Source: Saprospiraceae bacterium
GTDB taxonomy: Bacteria > Bacteroidota > Bacteroidia > Chitinophagales > Saprospiraceae
DNA: 64,000 bases
NCBI GenBank assembly: GCA_025055285.1
Contig: JANWXM010000015.1
Location: 1-64,000 of the forward strand
Direction of reading: 5' to 3'
The notes under the pieces were generated by a model. The model had not been told where the DNA came from. It searched no databases and saw nothing but the letters and a program-made list of their open reading frames with translations. Made by a program: the position numbers and the translations under genes. Of the stretch, positions 28,095 to 37,291 are shown one piece after another. Position 1 is the stretch's first letter. The number at the start of each line of letters is the position of its first letter.

Positions 28095-28930
28095 CACGAG
28101 GTCTTTTCTCCTGTCTCGCGCCTACCGGCTAAGCATTGCAGCCCAGCCGGCATCAATTATTCTTAGTTTGTAAAAGCAGAATAAGTGACACACGAGAAAT
28201 TTCCTCTTACACCTAACATCAACGGCTCCTGAAAAAAGTGGACGTGAGGACGCCCAGGACGCGTTCCAGTTGGATTGCGCCCAGAAACAACGGAAACTCG
28301 TCCGGTCGGGAAGGCAGAATATTTCGTCTCAGGATGAGGAGAAAGGAACGTGCCCAAGCTGCTGTCTGGTCGACTAGAGTAGCTCTCGACGAGTCTGGCC
28401 AATGGGAGTTACATGCTAGGAGCAGCAAATGATAGCGAGACACCTTGTACGCCTAGCCTTCCTTTCGGTGCTAATAAGCAGCGGGTTAAATTTCTACCAA
28501 CCCTTTAATGTAATTTGGAAGGAAAATACAAACGGCAATTAAACCATTCCCTGCAATCCTTGTTTATCTGTTCGGTTTGCAAAGTAGAGTTGTTTTCATA
28601 AGGTTAGTTAATAGGGTTTTAGGTGTTTTCATAGAGCTGGGGCAGCAATGTCCCGGCTCTTTTTAATTAATTAACTTACCTGGCTCTACTGGTCAGCACA
28701 ATGGTTATCGGTGCGGGTCGCCGTACCTTCGCGTAGAAAATCTCATGTAGGGACATTCAATCTCCTAAGAGGTTTCGTCTATAGCGCGTTGTGTATTTGA
28801 GTTATTGTTTCCCAGCATATGGAAACCATCGACTCTTTGCTTAACGAGCCATCCGCCGTGTATGATTCGACAATGTTGCGTTATTTTTTGTTATAAGAAC
28901 ATCTTTCTTCAACCTGCATAAATTTTTCGC
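28095..28930. other. 836-bp gene-free stretch with an orphan terminator
   Basis: No convincing coding frame. It contains a strong terminator-like hairpin at 28633-28664 that lies 540 bp after the last stop codon. Upstream of that hairpin, TTG at 28560-28562 and TAGAGTTG at 28585-28592 (spacing 22) make a one-mismatch promoter. A short RNA from about 28597 to 28664 is possible. Confidence 0.35.
28633..28664 (+). terminator. Intrinsic terminator hairpin
   Basis: AGAGCTGGG (28633-28641) pairs over 9 bp (one G-T) with CCCGGCTCT (28652-28660), loop of 10 nt, followed directly by TTTT and AT-rich sequence. A textbook intrinsic terminator on the plus strand, but with no plus-strand gene close upstream. 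Confidence 0.7.
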
Positions 28931-30091
28931 GTGGCGCACACTGAATCTTTTTCTGTTCGCACTTATTTCGACAGCTTGCGTCAGGATGTGCAGTTTGGAA
29001 TTTCGGTGCTGTACAGCCTGTTTCGCGGTAATGCCAAATACTTAGTTGAATTGGGCCTGAATGAGCACGAGGCGGCGCACTGTTTTCGCTTAGCTATTAG
29101 TGATGTAACGCGTTTGGCTCGTTCAGAAGAGAAGCCTGATGAATATTCCATGGAGGAACTGCTCAGACAGCTCAGTTTGAGTCATGCTCTGCTTTTACAC
29201 CCTTACCTGAGAGTGGAGCTGCCTGAGCATCCGCTACTTGTGAAAGCCGATATCCTTCAGACTCAGCAGAAGGCAGCAGTATGGTCAGCGCTGGAGAACT
29301 TGGATGCTGATTGTCAGGAGGTGTTGCTGACTCAGCCTACGTTGGTTGAAGGGCCGTGTGCAGAGGCTTTGAGAGAAAAACTGCAGGGAGTGTCCTCCGA
29401 AATGGTGCAGACTGCTCTTTTGGATGTAGAGGGTTTTCGCAGTTGGAAATACGCTGGCGCGAACGAGCAGATATATCAAAAATCTACTACTAAAATTCAG
29501 TCTGCCGAAGGCAATGGTCGAAGCGTTTGGCGTTGGGCAATGTTCATCTTCCTAGGAGTCGTGTGCGCATATGCAGCATACCAGTTTCTTTTCCGGCCAA
29601 AGACGCTTGCTGAGTTGTATGCCCAAAACTTTGTACCGCCGCGAAGCCTGTTGGCCGACTGGCAACAACGCCACAGAGCAAACAGCGATTCTACGACTCC
29701 TCCCCTAACTGAAAATTGCTGGATGCTTCTGCGTGAATCGGACGCAGCTTATCAAGCAGGCAATCTGCACGGAGCGATGGATCCGCTTTTGCTCATTGTG
29801 TTAGACACGATGGCCGCTTGCAGGTCCGATGCGTGGCTTTACTTAGGCATCATCCACCTCCGCCTTGAAGATCCTATTGCTGCCATGCAATGCTTTGCTA
29901 AAATTGAAGACTTTGAGCATTTCGGAGAAGACATATACTGGTATCAAGTGATGGCATATCTGCAAATTGCTCAGAACAACCCTCAGCAGCGCGAGCGCGT
30001 AGCAAAAGCCGTTGAACTAGCCATACCAAACCTCCATACCCCTGAACGCCGGGCGCGCGCTGAAGCTTTGCTTAAGAATCTCTCGCCTTAA
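28931..30091 (+). CDS. Single-pass membrane protein with TPR-like C-terminus
   Basis: 386 residues from a GTG start. The N-terminal half of about 195 residues is helical and cytoplasmic-looking, with no motif I recognise. One transmembrane helix lies around residues 202-222 (WAMFIFLGVVCAYAAYQFLF), followed by a helical C-terminal region with TPR-like repeats (AYQAGNLHGAMDPLLL and AWLYLGIIHLRLEDPIAAMQCF). The order of soluble domain, TM helix and TPR resembles Bacteroidota membrane-bound regulators or assembly factors. rsmG follows 8 nt downstream, so they are likely co-transcribed. Confidence 0.7.
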   Translation: MAHTESFSVRTYFDSLRQDVQFGISVLYSLFRGNAKYLVELGLNEHEAAHCFRLAISDVTRLARSEEKPDEYSMEELLRQLSLSHALLLHPYLRVELPEHPLLVKADILQTQQKAAVWSALENLDADCQEVLLTQPTLVEGPCAEALREKLQGVSSEMVQTALLDVEGFRSWKYAGANEQIYQKSTTKIQSAEGNGRSVWRWAMFIFLGVVCAYAAYQFLFRPKTLAELYAQNFVPPRSLLADWQQRHRANSDSTTPPLTENCWMLLRESDAAYQAGNLHGAMDPLLLIVLDTMAACRSDAWLYLGIIHLRLEDPIAAMQCFAKIEDFEHFGEDIYWYQVMAYLQIAQNNPQQRERVAKAVELAIPNLHTPERRARAEALLKNLSP

Positions 30092-30099
30092 CCGATCAC

Positions 30100-30738
30100 A
30101 TGGAGTTTATTGATCGCTATTTTCCTGACCTCAATCCAATTCAGCGTTCACAGTTCGAACAACTTCCCGAGCTATACCGTACTTGGAACGCGCGCGTAAA
30201 CCTCATCTCGAGGCAAGACATAGCCCAGCTGGAACTCAAGCACATCTTGCACTCCCTCGCTATCGCCAAGGCCTTCACCTTTGTGGCAGGTGCTCGCATC
30301 CTCGATCTCGGTACGGGGGGAGGCTTCCCTGGCATACCGCTTGCTATCCTGTTGCCCGACGTTCACTTCACCCTCATTGACGGCACGGGCAAAAAAATTG
30401 CTGTCGTGCAGACGCTTATTAAAACACTATCTTTAACCAATGCCGTAGCTATTCATGCCCGAGCAGAGGAAATGAAGCAACGCCACAGCTTCGATTTCGT
30501 CGTGTCGAGGGCCGTGGCTTCCTTACCGCAATTGCTTCGATGGAGTCAGCCACTTTTGAGCAAAACCCATCGGCATGCCTATCCCAACGGCCTCATTGCT
30601 TTAAAGGGCGGCAACCTTAAGCCAGAAATTGAGGCCCTGCCAGGAAAAGCTCATCAATACGTAGAGGTCTTTGCTGTGCAAGACTTCTTTGCTGAACCGG
30701 TATTCGAGGAAAAGTGGATTGTTTATGTTCAAGGGTAG
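30100..30738 (+). CDS. rsmG: 16S rRNA m7G527 methyltransferase RsmG
   Basis: 212 residues, normal length for RsmG (GidB). Signature elements are WNARVNLISR, the SAM-binding ILDLGTGGGFPGIPLAI, and VVSRAVASLPQLL. It methylates N7 of G527 in 16S rRNA. It sits between the TPR membrane protein (8 nt) and folC (57 nt) on the same strand. Confidence 0.95.
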   Translation: MEFIDRYFPDLNPIQRSQFEQLPELYRTWNARVNLISRQDIAQLELKHILHSLAIAKAFTFVAGARILDLGTGGGFPGIPLAILLPDVHFTLIDGTGKKIAVVQTLIKTLSLTNAVAIHARAEEMKQRHSFDFVVSRAVASLPQLLRWSQPLLSKTHRHAYPNGLIALKGGNLKPEIEALPGKAHQYVEVFAVQDFFAEPVFEEKWIVYVQG

Positions 30739-30795
30739 TCGTTGACGGCCTACAGCGTCATTGGCGAGAGGCAAATTTCCTTGACCTTTGCTTCT

Positions 30796-32118
30796 ATGAA
30801 ATACGCCGAGACACTTCGCTACCTATACGACCGTTTGCCCATGTTTCAGCGCATTGGGCCAGCAGCGTACAAGAAGGATTTGACTAATATTCAGGCTTTG
30901 TGCGCTCATTTGGGCGAGCCGCACAAACGCTTTGCTAGCTTGCACGTTGGAGGTACGAACGGCAAAGGATCTGTGAGTCACTTTTTAGCAGCGCTTTGCC
31001 AGTTAGCTGGTCTCAAAACGGGTCTGCATATTAGCCCACACTACAAAGACTTTCGCGAGCGCATCAAAATAAATGGTTGCTACATTCCGAGGAATCAGGT
31101 AGTTGCCTTTGTGACGAGAAATCGCCAAGCCATTGAGGCGATAAGTCCTTCGTTCTTTGAATTAAGCGTGGCCATGGCCTTCGACTACTTTGCTCGCCAA
31201 AAAGTGGATATAGCAGTCGTTGAAGTAGGTCTAGGAGGTCGACTAGATAGCACCAATATTTTGACTCCTCTTTTGAGCATCATTACCAACATCGGCTACG
31301 ACCATCAAAACATCCTGGGTCATACTTTAGAACTCATCGCTGGCGAAAAGGCAGGCATTATAAAGCCTGGCGTTCCGGTGGTCATCGGAGAAACGCATCC
31401 TGAGTCTGCTCCTGTTTTTCAGCGCAAGGCGGAAGAGACAGGGTCGCCTTTGATTTTTGCTGACCAAGTTTACCAGGTTATTGAAGTATCTTCGGATTGG
31501 AACAATACCGTGTATGATGTCTACCGCCATGGACAACTCTTTATTCCTCGGCTCAAGGTAGACGTTGCAGGTCCATTTCAGACCCGTAACTTGGCTACAG
31601 CTCTCCAAGCTTGGGAAGTCTTTTGTGAAAATTCAGCCAAGCTGTGGGGTGCTTCGCCCACGGCATGGAGCATCGAGCGCTTGTGTGCATCAGCCGATGG
31701 CTTTTTCTTTCCGGCTCGCCAACTAACTCGCTTCATCGGACGCTGGCAAATTATTGGACACAGGCCAACTATCTTGTGCGACAGTGCGCACAACGAACCA
31801 GCGCTACAACTTCTTTGGAAACACCTATCGAACGTACCACCGGAGCGCTTGCATGTAGTATTTGGCATGGTCAGCGACAAAGATGCAGCGCCGTTGCTCG
31901 CGTGTCTTCCATCCGCGGCGCGCTATTACTTCGCCAAGGCTAATATTCCTCGCGGGTTGGACGCCGAGCTCTTGCGCGAACGCGCAGCTGCTTTTGGTTT
32001 GCGCGGCAAAGCCTATCGCTCCGTAAGGCAAGCTCTGGGGGCCGCTAAAAGAGCAGCCGCTCCTGAAGACCTCATCGTCGTTACAGGCAGCATCTTCGTC
32101 GTAGCCGAAGTCTTATGA
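30796..32118 (+). CDS. folC: Folylpolyglutamate synthase / dihydrofolate synthase
   Basis: 440 residues from the ATG at 30796. The ATP-binding loop VGGTNGKGSVSHFLA, the GLHISPH segment, VEVGLGGRLDSTNI and the C-terminal DSAHNEPAL are diagnostic of FolC. It adds glutamate to folates and/or makes dihydrofolate. The ATG follows a GACCTTTG box (30783-30790) by only 5 nt, so it may also have its own leaderless transcript; the open frame to 30742 lies across that box. The stop is 3 nt from the convergent GT-C gene. Confidence 0.93.
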   Translation: MKYAETLRYLYDRLPMFQRIGPAAYKKDLTNIQALCAHLGEPHKRFASLHVGGTNGKGSVSHFLAALCQLAGLKTGLHISPHYKDFRERIKINGCYIPRNQVVAFVTRNRQAIEAISPSFFELSVAMAFDYFARQKVDIAVVEVGLGGRLDSTNILTPLLSIITNIGYDHQNILGHTLELIAGEKAGIIKPGVPVVIGETHPESAPVFQRKAEETGSPLIFADQVYQVIEVSSDWNNTVYDVYRHGQLFIPRLKVDVAGPFQTRNLATALQAWEVFCENSAKLWGASPTAWSIERLCASADGFFFPARQLTRFIGRWQIIGHRPTILCDSAHNEPALQLLWKHLSNVPPERLHVVFGMVSDKDAAPLLACLPSAARYYFAKANIPRGLDAELLRERAAAFGLRGKAYRSVRQALGAAKRAAAPEDLIVVTGSIFVVAEVL

Positions 32119-32121
32119 ACG

Positions 32122-34086
32122 TTATTTTTTCTTCTTCTTGCGCGCTTCAGCTGCTCGTGCTGCTTCAGCGCGTTCGAGCCAAGGCTTCGCCTGTTCTGGT
32201 TGGCCCATATCGTTATAGGCGGAGCCAATGTAGTGCAAAAGGGTGGAATTTTCTGGGTCGTATTTCAATCCCTCTTTCCATTGTTCAATAGCTTCTGCAA
32301 AGCGCCCTTGCATTGCCATGACAGCACCTAAATTGCGCCGCGCGTCAATAAAGCGCGGATTGTATTGCAATGACTTTCGATACACTGCTTCGGCCGAGTC
32401 GATCTGCTGGCGCAAGAAGTAAATAAAACCGAGGTTAGAGAGCACCTTTTCGTCGTTGGGCCTATAGCGCAGAGCATTCATATAATCGTGATAAGCGCTG
32501 TCGTATTGGCCCAAGCGGAAGTAGGCCAAACCTCGGCTACCAAAGGCATCGTGATACTGGGGATACAACTGAATCGCTCGGGTATGGTAATCAATGGCTT
32601 TCCGAACCCATGCAGAATCCGTTACTTGACCCGTCTCTTCGATGAGACCTTCCTTAATGGTCTCGATACCCATGTGAAAATTCAATTTAGCACAATTGGG
32701 CGAGTGGGGAATATCCGCCTTGTAGAGCGTATAACTCGTGTACCAAACCGGATTCCGCTGAACAGTTAAGTAACTGTACACGGCGAGCAGGGCTCCTGCT
32801 ACACCCCACACGAGCGCTCCTCTTCCGAAAGGGTTGAGTATTTGCTGGGTAGGCGATGCATCAGATATAGGGCGTATGCGAAATAGCAACACCAACACGG
32901 CAGCTACTGCCAAAACGAAGCCCCACGAAGGCGCATACAGCAAACGCTCGCCGTAAGAAGTACCAATAAGAATAAAGAGGTTGCTAAATAGTGAGAAAGC
33001 TATTAAATAAAACAAAATGGCATAAGAGAGAATGTGCTTGCGCTTCAGGTAAAGCACCGCGCCTACAAATAGAGAGGCGTATACAAAAAAACCCGCTAAA
33101 GCGCGCCAATCTGCAAAGGTCACTAAGGTCAGCTGAGGATAACCGCGATCGCTGATGAGCGGATGAGGCCATAAAAGCGTCTTCAAGTAGATGCCACACA
33201 TCATAAAGGCAGAGGCCAGGCGCGTCGGTGTGTCTTTAGCCCCTACGATAAAGTTATCGAGGATAGAAAATACCTCCGGATAAGGTTGAGCGCTGAGAAC
33301 TCGATGGCGGATGAATAAAAATAGCGCCGCAGGAATCAAAAACAGCGCTGATAGCCGAAAATTTTCTCTCAAAGGCCTATCGGTAAAAAACCAGATGGTC
33401 AGCGGAAAAATCGCCAAAAACGTAATAGCACTCTCTTTGGAAAAGAGCGCCACCGTGTAGAATAAGACAGCCAATCCAATAAAGCTTCGGCGATTGGTGT
33501 CGAAGTACCGCCAAAGACTCCACAAGGCGGCCGTACAGAAGAAGAAAGCCAAAATTTCATCGAGACTTTTGATGTTGGCTACAACTTCGGTGTGTACTGG
33601 GTGAGCCAGGAAAAGCAACGTAGCCAACGCTGGTAACAAAGGTGGATAAGCCGTGAGAATGCGCCGCCATGTGATCCATAGGAGCCAGCCCGTCCAGCCG
33701 TACATTAGAGCATTCATTACATGGCCAACGGCAGGATTATCGGGCGAAAGCTGCCACTGCAGCGCAAAAATGAGCAATGCCAAAGGCCGATACAATGACC
33801 CTGGGCTGTTCCAGGCTCCATAGCGGTACTCTGTAGAGAAAATTAGCCCGATGTTCTTTAGCCCGCCCTGGGTTACCCAGTTTTCCTTAATGACGGAGTA
33901 ATCATCTAGACAATATTGATGGCCAAAAGTATTGACATACAACAAAATACCAAATGCGGCTGCTATGAGTCCAACCCATGCTGGACCTTTCTGGACAGCA
34001 GCGCGCCTTATCCCATGTGCTAAAGTTGGCGTAGGAGTCGAAGTACTTTTTATCCCTTCCGATTTCGTTTTTTTGCGCTTGCTCAT
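32122..34086 (-). CDS. Polytopic GT-C-like membrane protein with C-terminal TPRs
   Basis: 654 residues. A charged N-terminus is followed by about 11-12 hydrophobic helices (residues 35-430) and then several TPR units (about 460-640, with KAIDYHTRAIQLYPQYHDA and SAEAVYRKSLQYNPRFIDA). The first extracytoplasmic loop has LDD (YCLDDYSVIKEN), the acidic pair expected for GT-C glycosyltransferases, and HPVHTEVVANIKSLDEIL matches the DUF1736/TMTC-type layout known from O-mannosyltransferases. Probably transfers a lipid-linked sugar to protein or glycan (inference). The C-terminus is a lysine tail. Confidence 0.75.
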   Translation of the reverse strand: MSKRKKTKSEGIKSTSTPTPTLAHGIRRAAVQKGPAWVGLIAAAFGILLYVNTFGHQYCLDDYSVIKENWVTQGGLKNIGLIFSTEYRYGAWNSPGSLYRPLALLIFALQWQLSPDNPAVGHVMNALMYGWTGWLLWITWRRILTAYPPLLPALATLLFLAHPVHTEVVANIKSLDEILAFFFCTAALWSLWRYFDTNRRSFIGLAVLFYTVALFSKESAITFLAIFPLTIWFFTDRPLRENFRLSALFLIPAALFLFIRHRVLSAQPYPEVFSILDNFIVGAKDTPTRLASAFMMCGIYLKTLLWPHPLISDRGYPQLTLVTFADWRALAGFFVYASLFVGAVLYLKRKHILSYAILFYLIAFSLFSNLFILIGTSYGERLLYAPSWGFVLAVAAVLVLLFRIRPISDASPTQQILNPFGRGALVWGVAGALLAVYSYLTVQRNPVWYTSYTLYKADIPHSPNCAKLNFHMGIETIKEGLIEETGQVTDSAWVRKAIDYHTRAIQLYPQYHDAFGSRGLAYFRLGQYDSAYHDYMNALRYRPNDEKVLSNLGFIYFLRQQIDSAEAVYRKSLQYNPRFIDARRNLGAVMAMQGRFAEAIEQWKEGLKYDPENSTLLHYIGSAYNDMGQPEQAKPWLERAEAARAAEARKKKKK

Positions 34087-34199
34087 ATCGTCCTGATCCT
34101 TCCTTCGCTTTGTACTCGCGAAAGTAGAAGAAATTTACCCGTAACTGCCCTGTTCGTCGAGATTTCTCAAAAAAAGTAGATTGCCTCGTCTTGTTTACT

Positions 34200-34207
34200 T
34201 ACCTTTG
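34200..34207 (+). promoter_or_regulatory. TACCTTTG promoter box for the Cys/Ala-rich protein
   Basis: Exact minus-7 match 44 nt before the ATG at 34252, with TTG at 34181-34183 (16 nt spacer, slightly short). With the strong terminator downstream it frames a one-gene transcript. Confidence 0.55.
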
Positions 34208-34251
34208 AGCTCAATTTTACGGTTTAACCATTTCAAAACAGGTTTCACATC

Positions 34252-34713
34252 ATGGAAAAAGCAATTCTCTCAGTAGCGTTCTCGCTTCTTTTTGGCTTAG
34301 GCGTTTCCTATGCCCAAGGCTGTATGGGTGCTGCAGCGGCTGTAAGCGGTGATGCCCCCAAGTCTTGTTGCAGGGCTAAGTTAGCTGCGGCTAAGGCTGC
34401 TGCGGCTGATCCCACTATTGAAAAGCGCATTGCCGACGACGGCGCTGTATCTTATGTGCGCAGGGAAACGGATGCTCAAGGCAACGTCCGGTTCGTGAGC
34501 GTGCGCTTCGATGAAGCAACCAACACGTTTGTCAATGTAGCGCCGCCTTCAGTGTCGGCATCTGCTACTGAAGGATTGACGAAAAAAGCGTGCTCTGCTG
34601 AAGCAGCGAAGGCCTGTGCTGGCCAGAGCGGAGCAAAGGCTTGTGCAGGTAAGGCTGAAGGAAAGGCTTGCTGCGCTGCTAAGAAGGCCGCAGCAGTAGA
34701 GCAAAAGAAATAG
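34252..34713 (+). CDS. Small secreted Ala/Cys-rich protein
   Basis: 153 residues. The signal peptide ends near SYAQ. The mature protein starts with GCM, then has CC in the N-terminal part, a middle part of about 55 residues that looks folded (VSYVRRETDAQGNVRFVSVRF), and a low-complexity C-terminus rich in Ala, Lys and Cys (KACAGQSGAKACAGKAEGKA). Eight cysteines in all, arranged as C, CC, C, C, C, CC, would suit metal binding or disulfide cross-linking (inference). Its own promoter box and a 14-bp terminator suggest an abundant, separately controlled product. Family unknown. Confidence 0.7.
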   Translation: MEKAILSVAFSLLFGLGVSYAQGCMGAAAAVSGDAPKSCCRAKLAAAKAAAADPTIEKRIADDGAVSYVRRETDAQGNVRFVSVRFDEATNTFVNVAPPSVSASATEGLTKKACSAEAAKACAGQSGAKACAGKAEGKACCAAKKAAAVEQKK

Positions 34714-34745
34714 TAACCCATTCGAGACTCGAGACTTACCTTAAG

Positions 34746-34786
34746 AACCGGCTAATGCCTCTTCGGCGTTAGCCGGTTTTCTTTTT
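34746..34786 (+). terminator. Strong intrinsic terminator
   Basis: AACCGGCTAATGCC (34746-34759) pairs along 14 bp (one G-T) with GGCGTTAGCCGGTT (34765-34778), with a 5-nt TCTTC loop and a TTTTCTTTTT tract after it. It lies 33 nt past the stop of the Cys/Ala-rich gene. It is the strongest terminator in the window. Confidence 0.9.
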
Positions 34787-35269
34787 CCAAGTGCACGGCC
34801 CACTGCTGCAAACGATGCACCAAGTTTGGTCATCGATCTCTTGCGCAGACGAGGCAGAACACTGCCAAAGATTGGATCGCTCTGCCTCAACAGGCATATC
34901 GAGCGCATACCATGACCGCCCAAATTGTTGAGCGAACAAAGCGAGACCCCCTTCTCCGCATCGAATACCCTGACGTACAGCATATCATGGAAAAATGCCA
35001 GTGCTAAGCGGAGGATTCGTCAGCGGAAGGAAGCTTCCAGAGAGAGCCTCTGACTGAGCAGCTCGAGCGCCGAGAAAGTGCCCTACTTTAAGTGGGCATA
35101 ACGTTGGTCAGTACCGCCTCTCGCTAATTCGCTGAACTACAACCGAATTTTTCCGTCAATAGCTAAGTGCCCGCACAAAAAAATAGAATCTTCGCAGACG
35201 CGGTTCTTGACAACGCGCGGTCAAGACCCGCGACAAGCGCCCTTTTAGGCCGAGGGAACTGCCTTTTTA

Positions 35270-35640
35270 GGAAGAAAAAATTAGCAGGGAGTTGAAATAA
35301 AAAATAAACACTTTGTTTTAATTTTGGGCACTCAAAAGCCCGTGCCAAAAAAGTTCCCACATAGGAATTTTTTTTAAAAGTTAACCCAAATTTAATCTTT
35401 TAATGGCCTCGAACGGGAGCCGAAGTGTGCAGCCTGAGGGTATTAGAGTTTTTGAAAACCACTTCCTTTTACCGAATTCTTGTGCTCGTGGATACACATG
35501 GTTTTCGCTGTGTTCAACTTTTTATGTGGATAAGCATCGCCTCATGTGGAAAAAATGGGAAAAAATCTTAATTTTTCACAGGTAGGTTTTGGGTTTTCCA
35601 CAGGTGTTAAGCGACACGGAATGTTTGACAAATTACTTGA
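35270..35640. other. Candidate replication origin region with DnaA boxes
   Basis: An AT-rich stretch (about 35270-35400, with long A and T runs) is followed by four DnaA-box-like 9-mers: TGTGGATAA at 35525-35533 (perfect, minus orientation), TGTGGAAAA at 35545-35553, TTTTTCACA at 35572-35580, and TTTTCCACA at 35594-35602 (plus orientation). dnaB starts just downstream. Clustered boxes next to an AT-rich element and the helicase gene are what an oriC would show. No dnaA gene is present; in Bacteroidota oriC is often not beside dnaA. The DNA between 34790 and 35270 holds nothing else I can name. Confidence 0.5.
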
Positions 35641-35655
35641 ATAGGGCCAGCCTGG

Positions 35656-35663
35656 TATGTTTG
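35656..35663 (+). promoter_or_regulatory. TATGTTTG promoter box upstream of dnaB
   Basis: Matches TAnnTTTG, with a TTG 16 nt upstream at 35637-35639. The box contains the ATG at 35657, so if it is used the transcript would begin near 35667 and translation would start at 35687. Confidence 0.4.
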
Positions 35664-35686
35664 CCTTGATAGAAAACAAGCGACCT

Positions 35687-37231
35687 ATGAACAAGAGGGA
35701 CAGTTTACCAGAGGATCCGGAAGCAAGAAAAAGCGGTGGTCGTGCGCGCAAAGGCACGCGAGGTGAGGAGGGATTATCCAACTATGTGTTTGGAAAAGTT
35801 CAGCCTCAGGCACTTGAACTTGAGGAAGCGGTGCTTGGAGCGCTCATGTTAGAGCGCGATGTCCTGCCGATAGTGATGGACATATTGCGCCCGGAGAGTT
35901 TCTATCATCCTGCGCACCAGGCTATCTATCGGGCCATCATTCGGCTTTTTGAGCGTTCGTATCCAGTAGACTTACTTACCGTCACTGAAGAGCTGCGAAG
36001 GAGTGGTGAGCTAGAAGCAGCAGGCGGTAGCTATTACCTGGTCGAACTAACAAACCGAGTCGCCTCGGCCGCCAATGCCGAATACCACGCGCGCATCATA
36101 GCTCAGAAGCACATCCTGCGGGAAATGATTCGCCTCAGTTCGCGCACCATCGAAGAAGCCTACAAAGAAACCACCGATGTGTTTTCTCTGCTAGACGAGA
36201 CCGAAAAAGGGCTGTTTGCCATTACCCAGAACAACTTAAGTCGGACCTTCGAGAGTTTAGACGTCTTAGCCGGTCGAGTTTTGCGAGAAGTTGAGACCCT
36301 AGCGCAAAGGAGCGACGGACTGACGGGCATTCCCTCTGGTTTTACCGATGTAGATCGGATTACTTGTGGCTGGCAGCCTTCTGACCTCATCATCTTGGCT
36401 GCTCGCCCGGGCATGGGCAAAACAGCCTGTGTACTTACTATGGCGCTTAATGCCGCTCGCGACTTTGGCAAGCCTGTAGCTATTTTCTCCCTTGAAATGG
36501 CTAGCATCCAGTTGGCTCAACGCCTGTTTTCTATGGCCTCCGACATACCAGGGCCGAAAATACGCAATGCTCGCCTAGAAGATTATGAGTGGGCAAGACT
36601 TCAAAGCACCGCTGAGCAGCTATCCCATGTGCCCATCTACATAGACGATACGCCTGGAATCAACATCTTTGAACTGCGCGCCAAGTGTCGCCGCTTAAAA
36701 ATTCAGCACAACATTCAACTGGTAATCATCGATTACTTGCAGCTCATGAGCGGCGCCGTTGAAAATTACCGCAACACCAATCGCGAGCAAGAAATCGCAA
36801 GCATTTCGCGGGCGCTCAAAAACATGGCTAAGGAGCTAAACGTACCCGTTATTGCCCTATCGCAACTAAGTCGAGCCGTTGAGGTGCGCGGCGGTACCAA
36901 ACGCCCTCAGCTGAGTGATCTGCGGGAGTCTGGCGCCATTGAACAAGATGCCGATATTGTCGCATTCCTCTACCGACCAGACTACTATGGAATCGTAGAG
37001 GATGAAAGTGGCCGCTCAGTCCAGGGAATCGTTGAATTCATCATCGCTAAACATCGCCATGGCGCTACCGATACGGTGCGTCTGCGTTTTGTTCGAGAAT
37101 TATCTCGATTCGAGAATATAGAAGACCCTATCTTTGCGACGTTGAAAGACCCCATAGACCTCAACGCTCTTGGACCGGGCTCTATCTTGGATTCTAAAAT
37201 TAACCGCCCACCAGACGATGTGCCATTTTGA
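35687..37231 (+). CDS. dnaB: Replicative DNA helicase DnaB
   Basis: 514 residues from the ATG at 35687; an ATG ten codons earlier (35657) is possible but lies inside a promoter-like box. The N-terminal domain (PQALELEEAVLGALMLE) binds primase. The RecA-like C-terminal domain has Walker A in ARPGMGKTA, Walker B in LVIIDYLQLM, and the family motifs LSQLSRAVE and DLRESGAIEQDADIV. It is the ring helicase that unwinds the fork. Its place beside a DnaA-box cluster supports that region as an origin. serC follows 60 bp downstream with its own promoter box. Confidence 0.96.
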   Translation: MNKRDSLPEDPEARKSGGRARKGTRGEEGLSNYVFGKVQPQALELEEAVLGALMLERDVLPIVMDILRPESFYHPAHQAIYRAIIRLFERSYPVDLLTVTEELRRSGELEAAGGSYYLVELTNRVASAANAEYHARIIAQKHILREMIRLSSRTIEEAYKETTDVFSLLDETEKGLFAITQNNLSRTFESLDVLAGRVLREVETLAQRSDGLTGIPSGFTDVDRITCGWQPSDLIILAARPGMGKTACVLTMALNAARDFGKPVAIFSLEMASIQLAQRLFSMASDIPGPKIRNARLEDYEWARLQSTAEQLSHVPIYIDDTPGINIFELRAKCRRLKIQHNIQLVIIDYLQLMSGAVENYRNTNREQEIASISRALKNMAKELNVPVIALSQLSRAVEVRGGTKRPQLSDLRESGAIEQDADIVAFLYRPDYYGIVEDESGRSVQGIVEFIIAKHRHGATDTVRLRFVRELSRFENIEDPIFATLKDPIDLNALGPGSILDSKINRPPDDVPF

Positions 37232-37263
37232 ATATTCGGGATGCGCTGGCCGCGCCTGTGCCT

Positions 37264-37271
37264 TACCTTTG
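37264..37271 (+). promoter_or_regulatory. TACCTTTG promoter box for serC
   Basis: Exact minus-7 match lying 20 nt before the serC ATG at 37292. It argues against an in-frame upstream start at 37241. No clear minus-33 TTG. Confidence 0.5.
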
Positions 37272-37291
37272 CGCCGCCATCTACAAGAAAT

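Noticed and set aside
28163-28402. 79-residue open frame on the minus strand in the gap after the EF-G-like gene
   Set aside because: No start context, domain or conserved pattern; Pro/Ser/Arg-rich as in random sequence.
34741-34983. 80-residue open frame on the minus strand
   Set aside because: Overlaps the strong terminator hairpin and shows no coding features.
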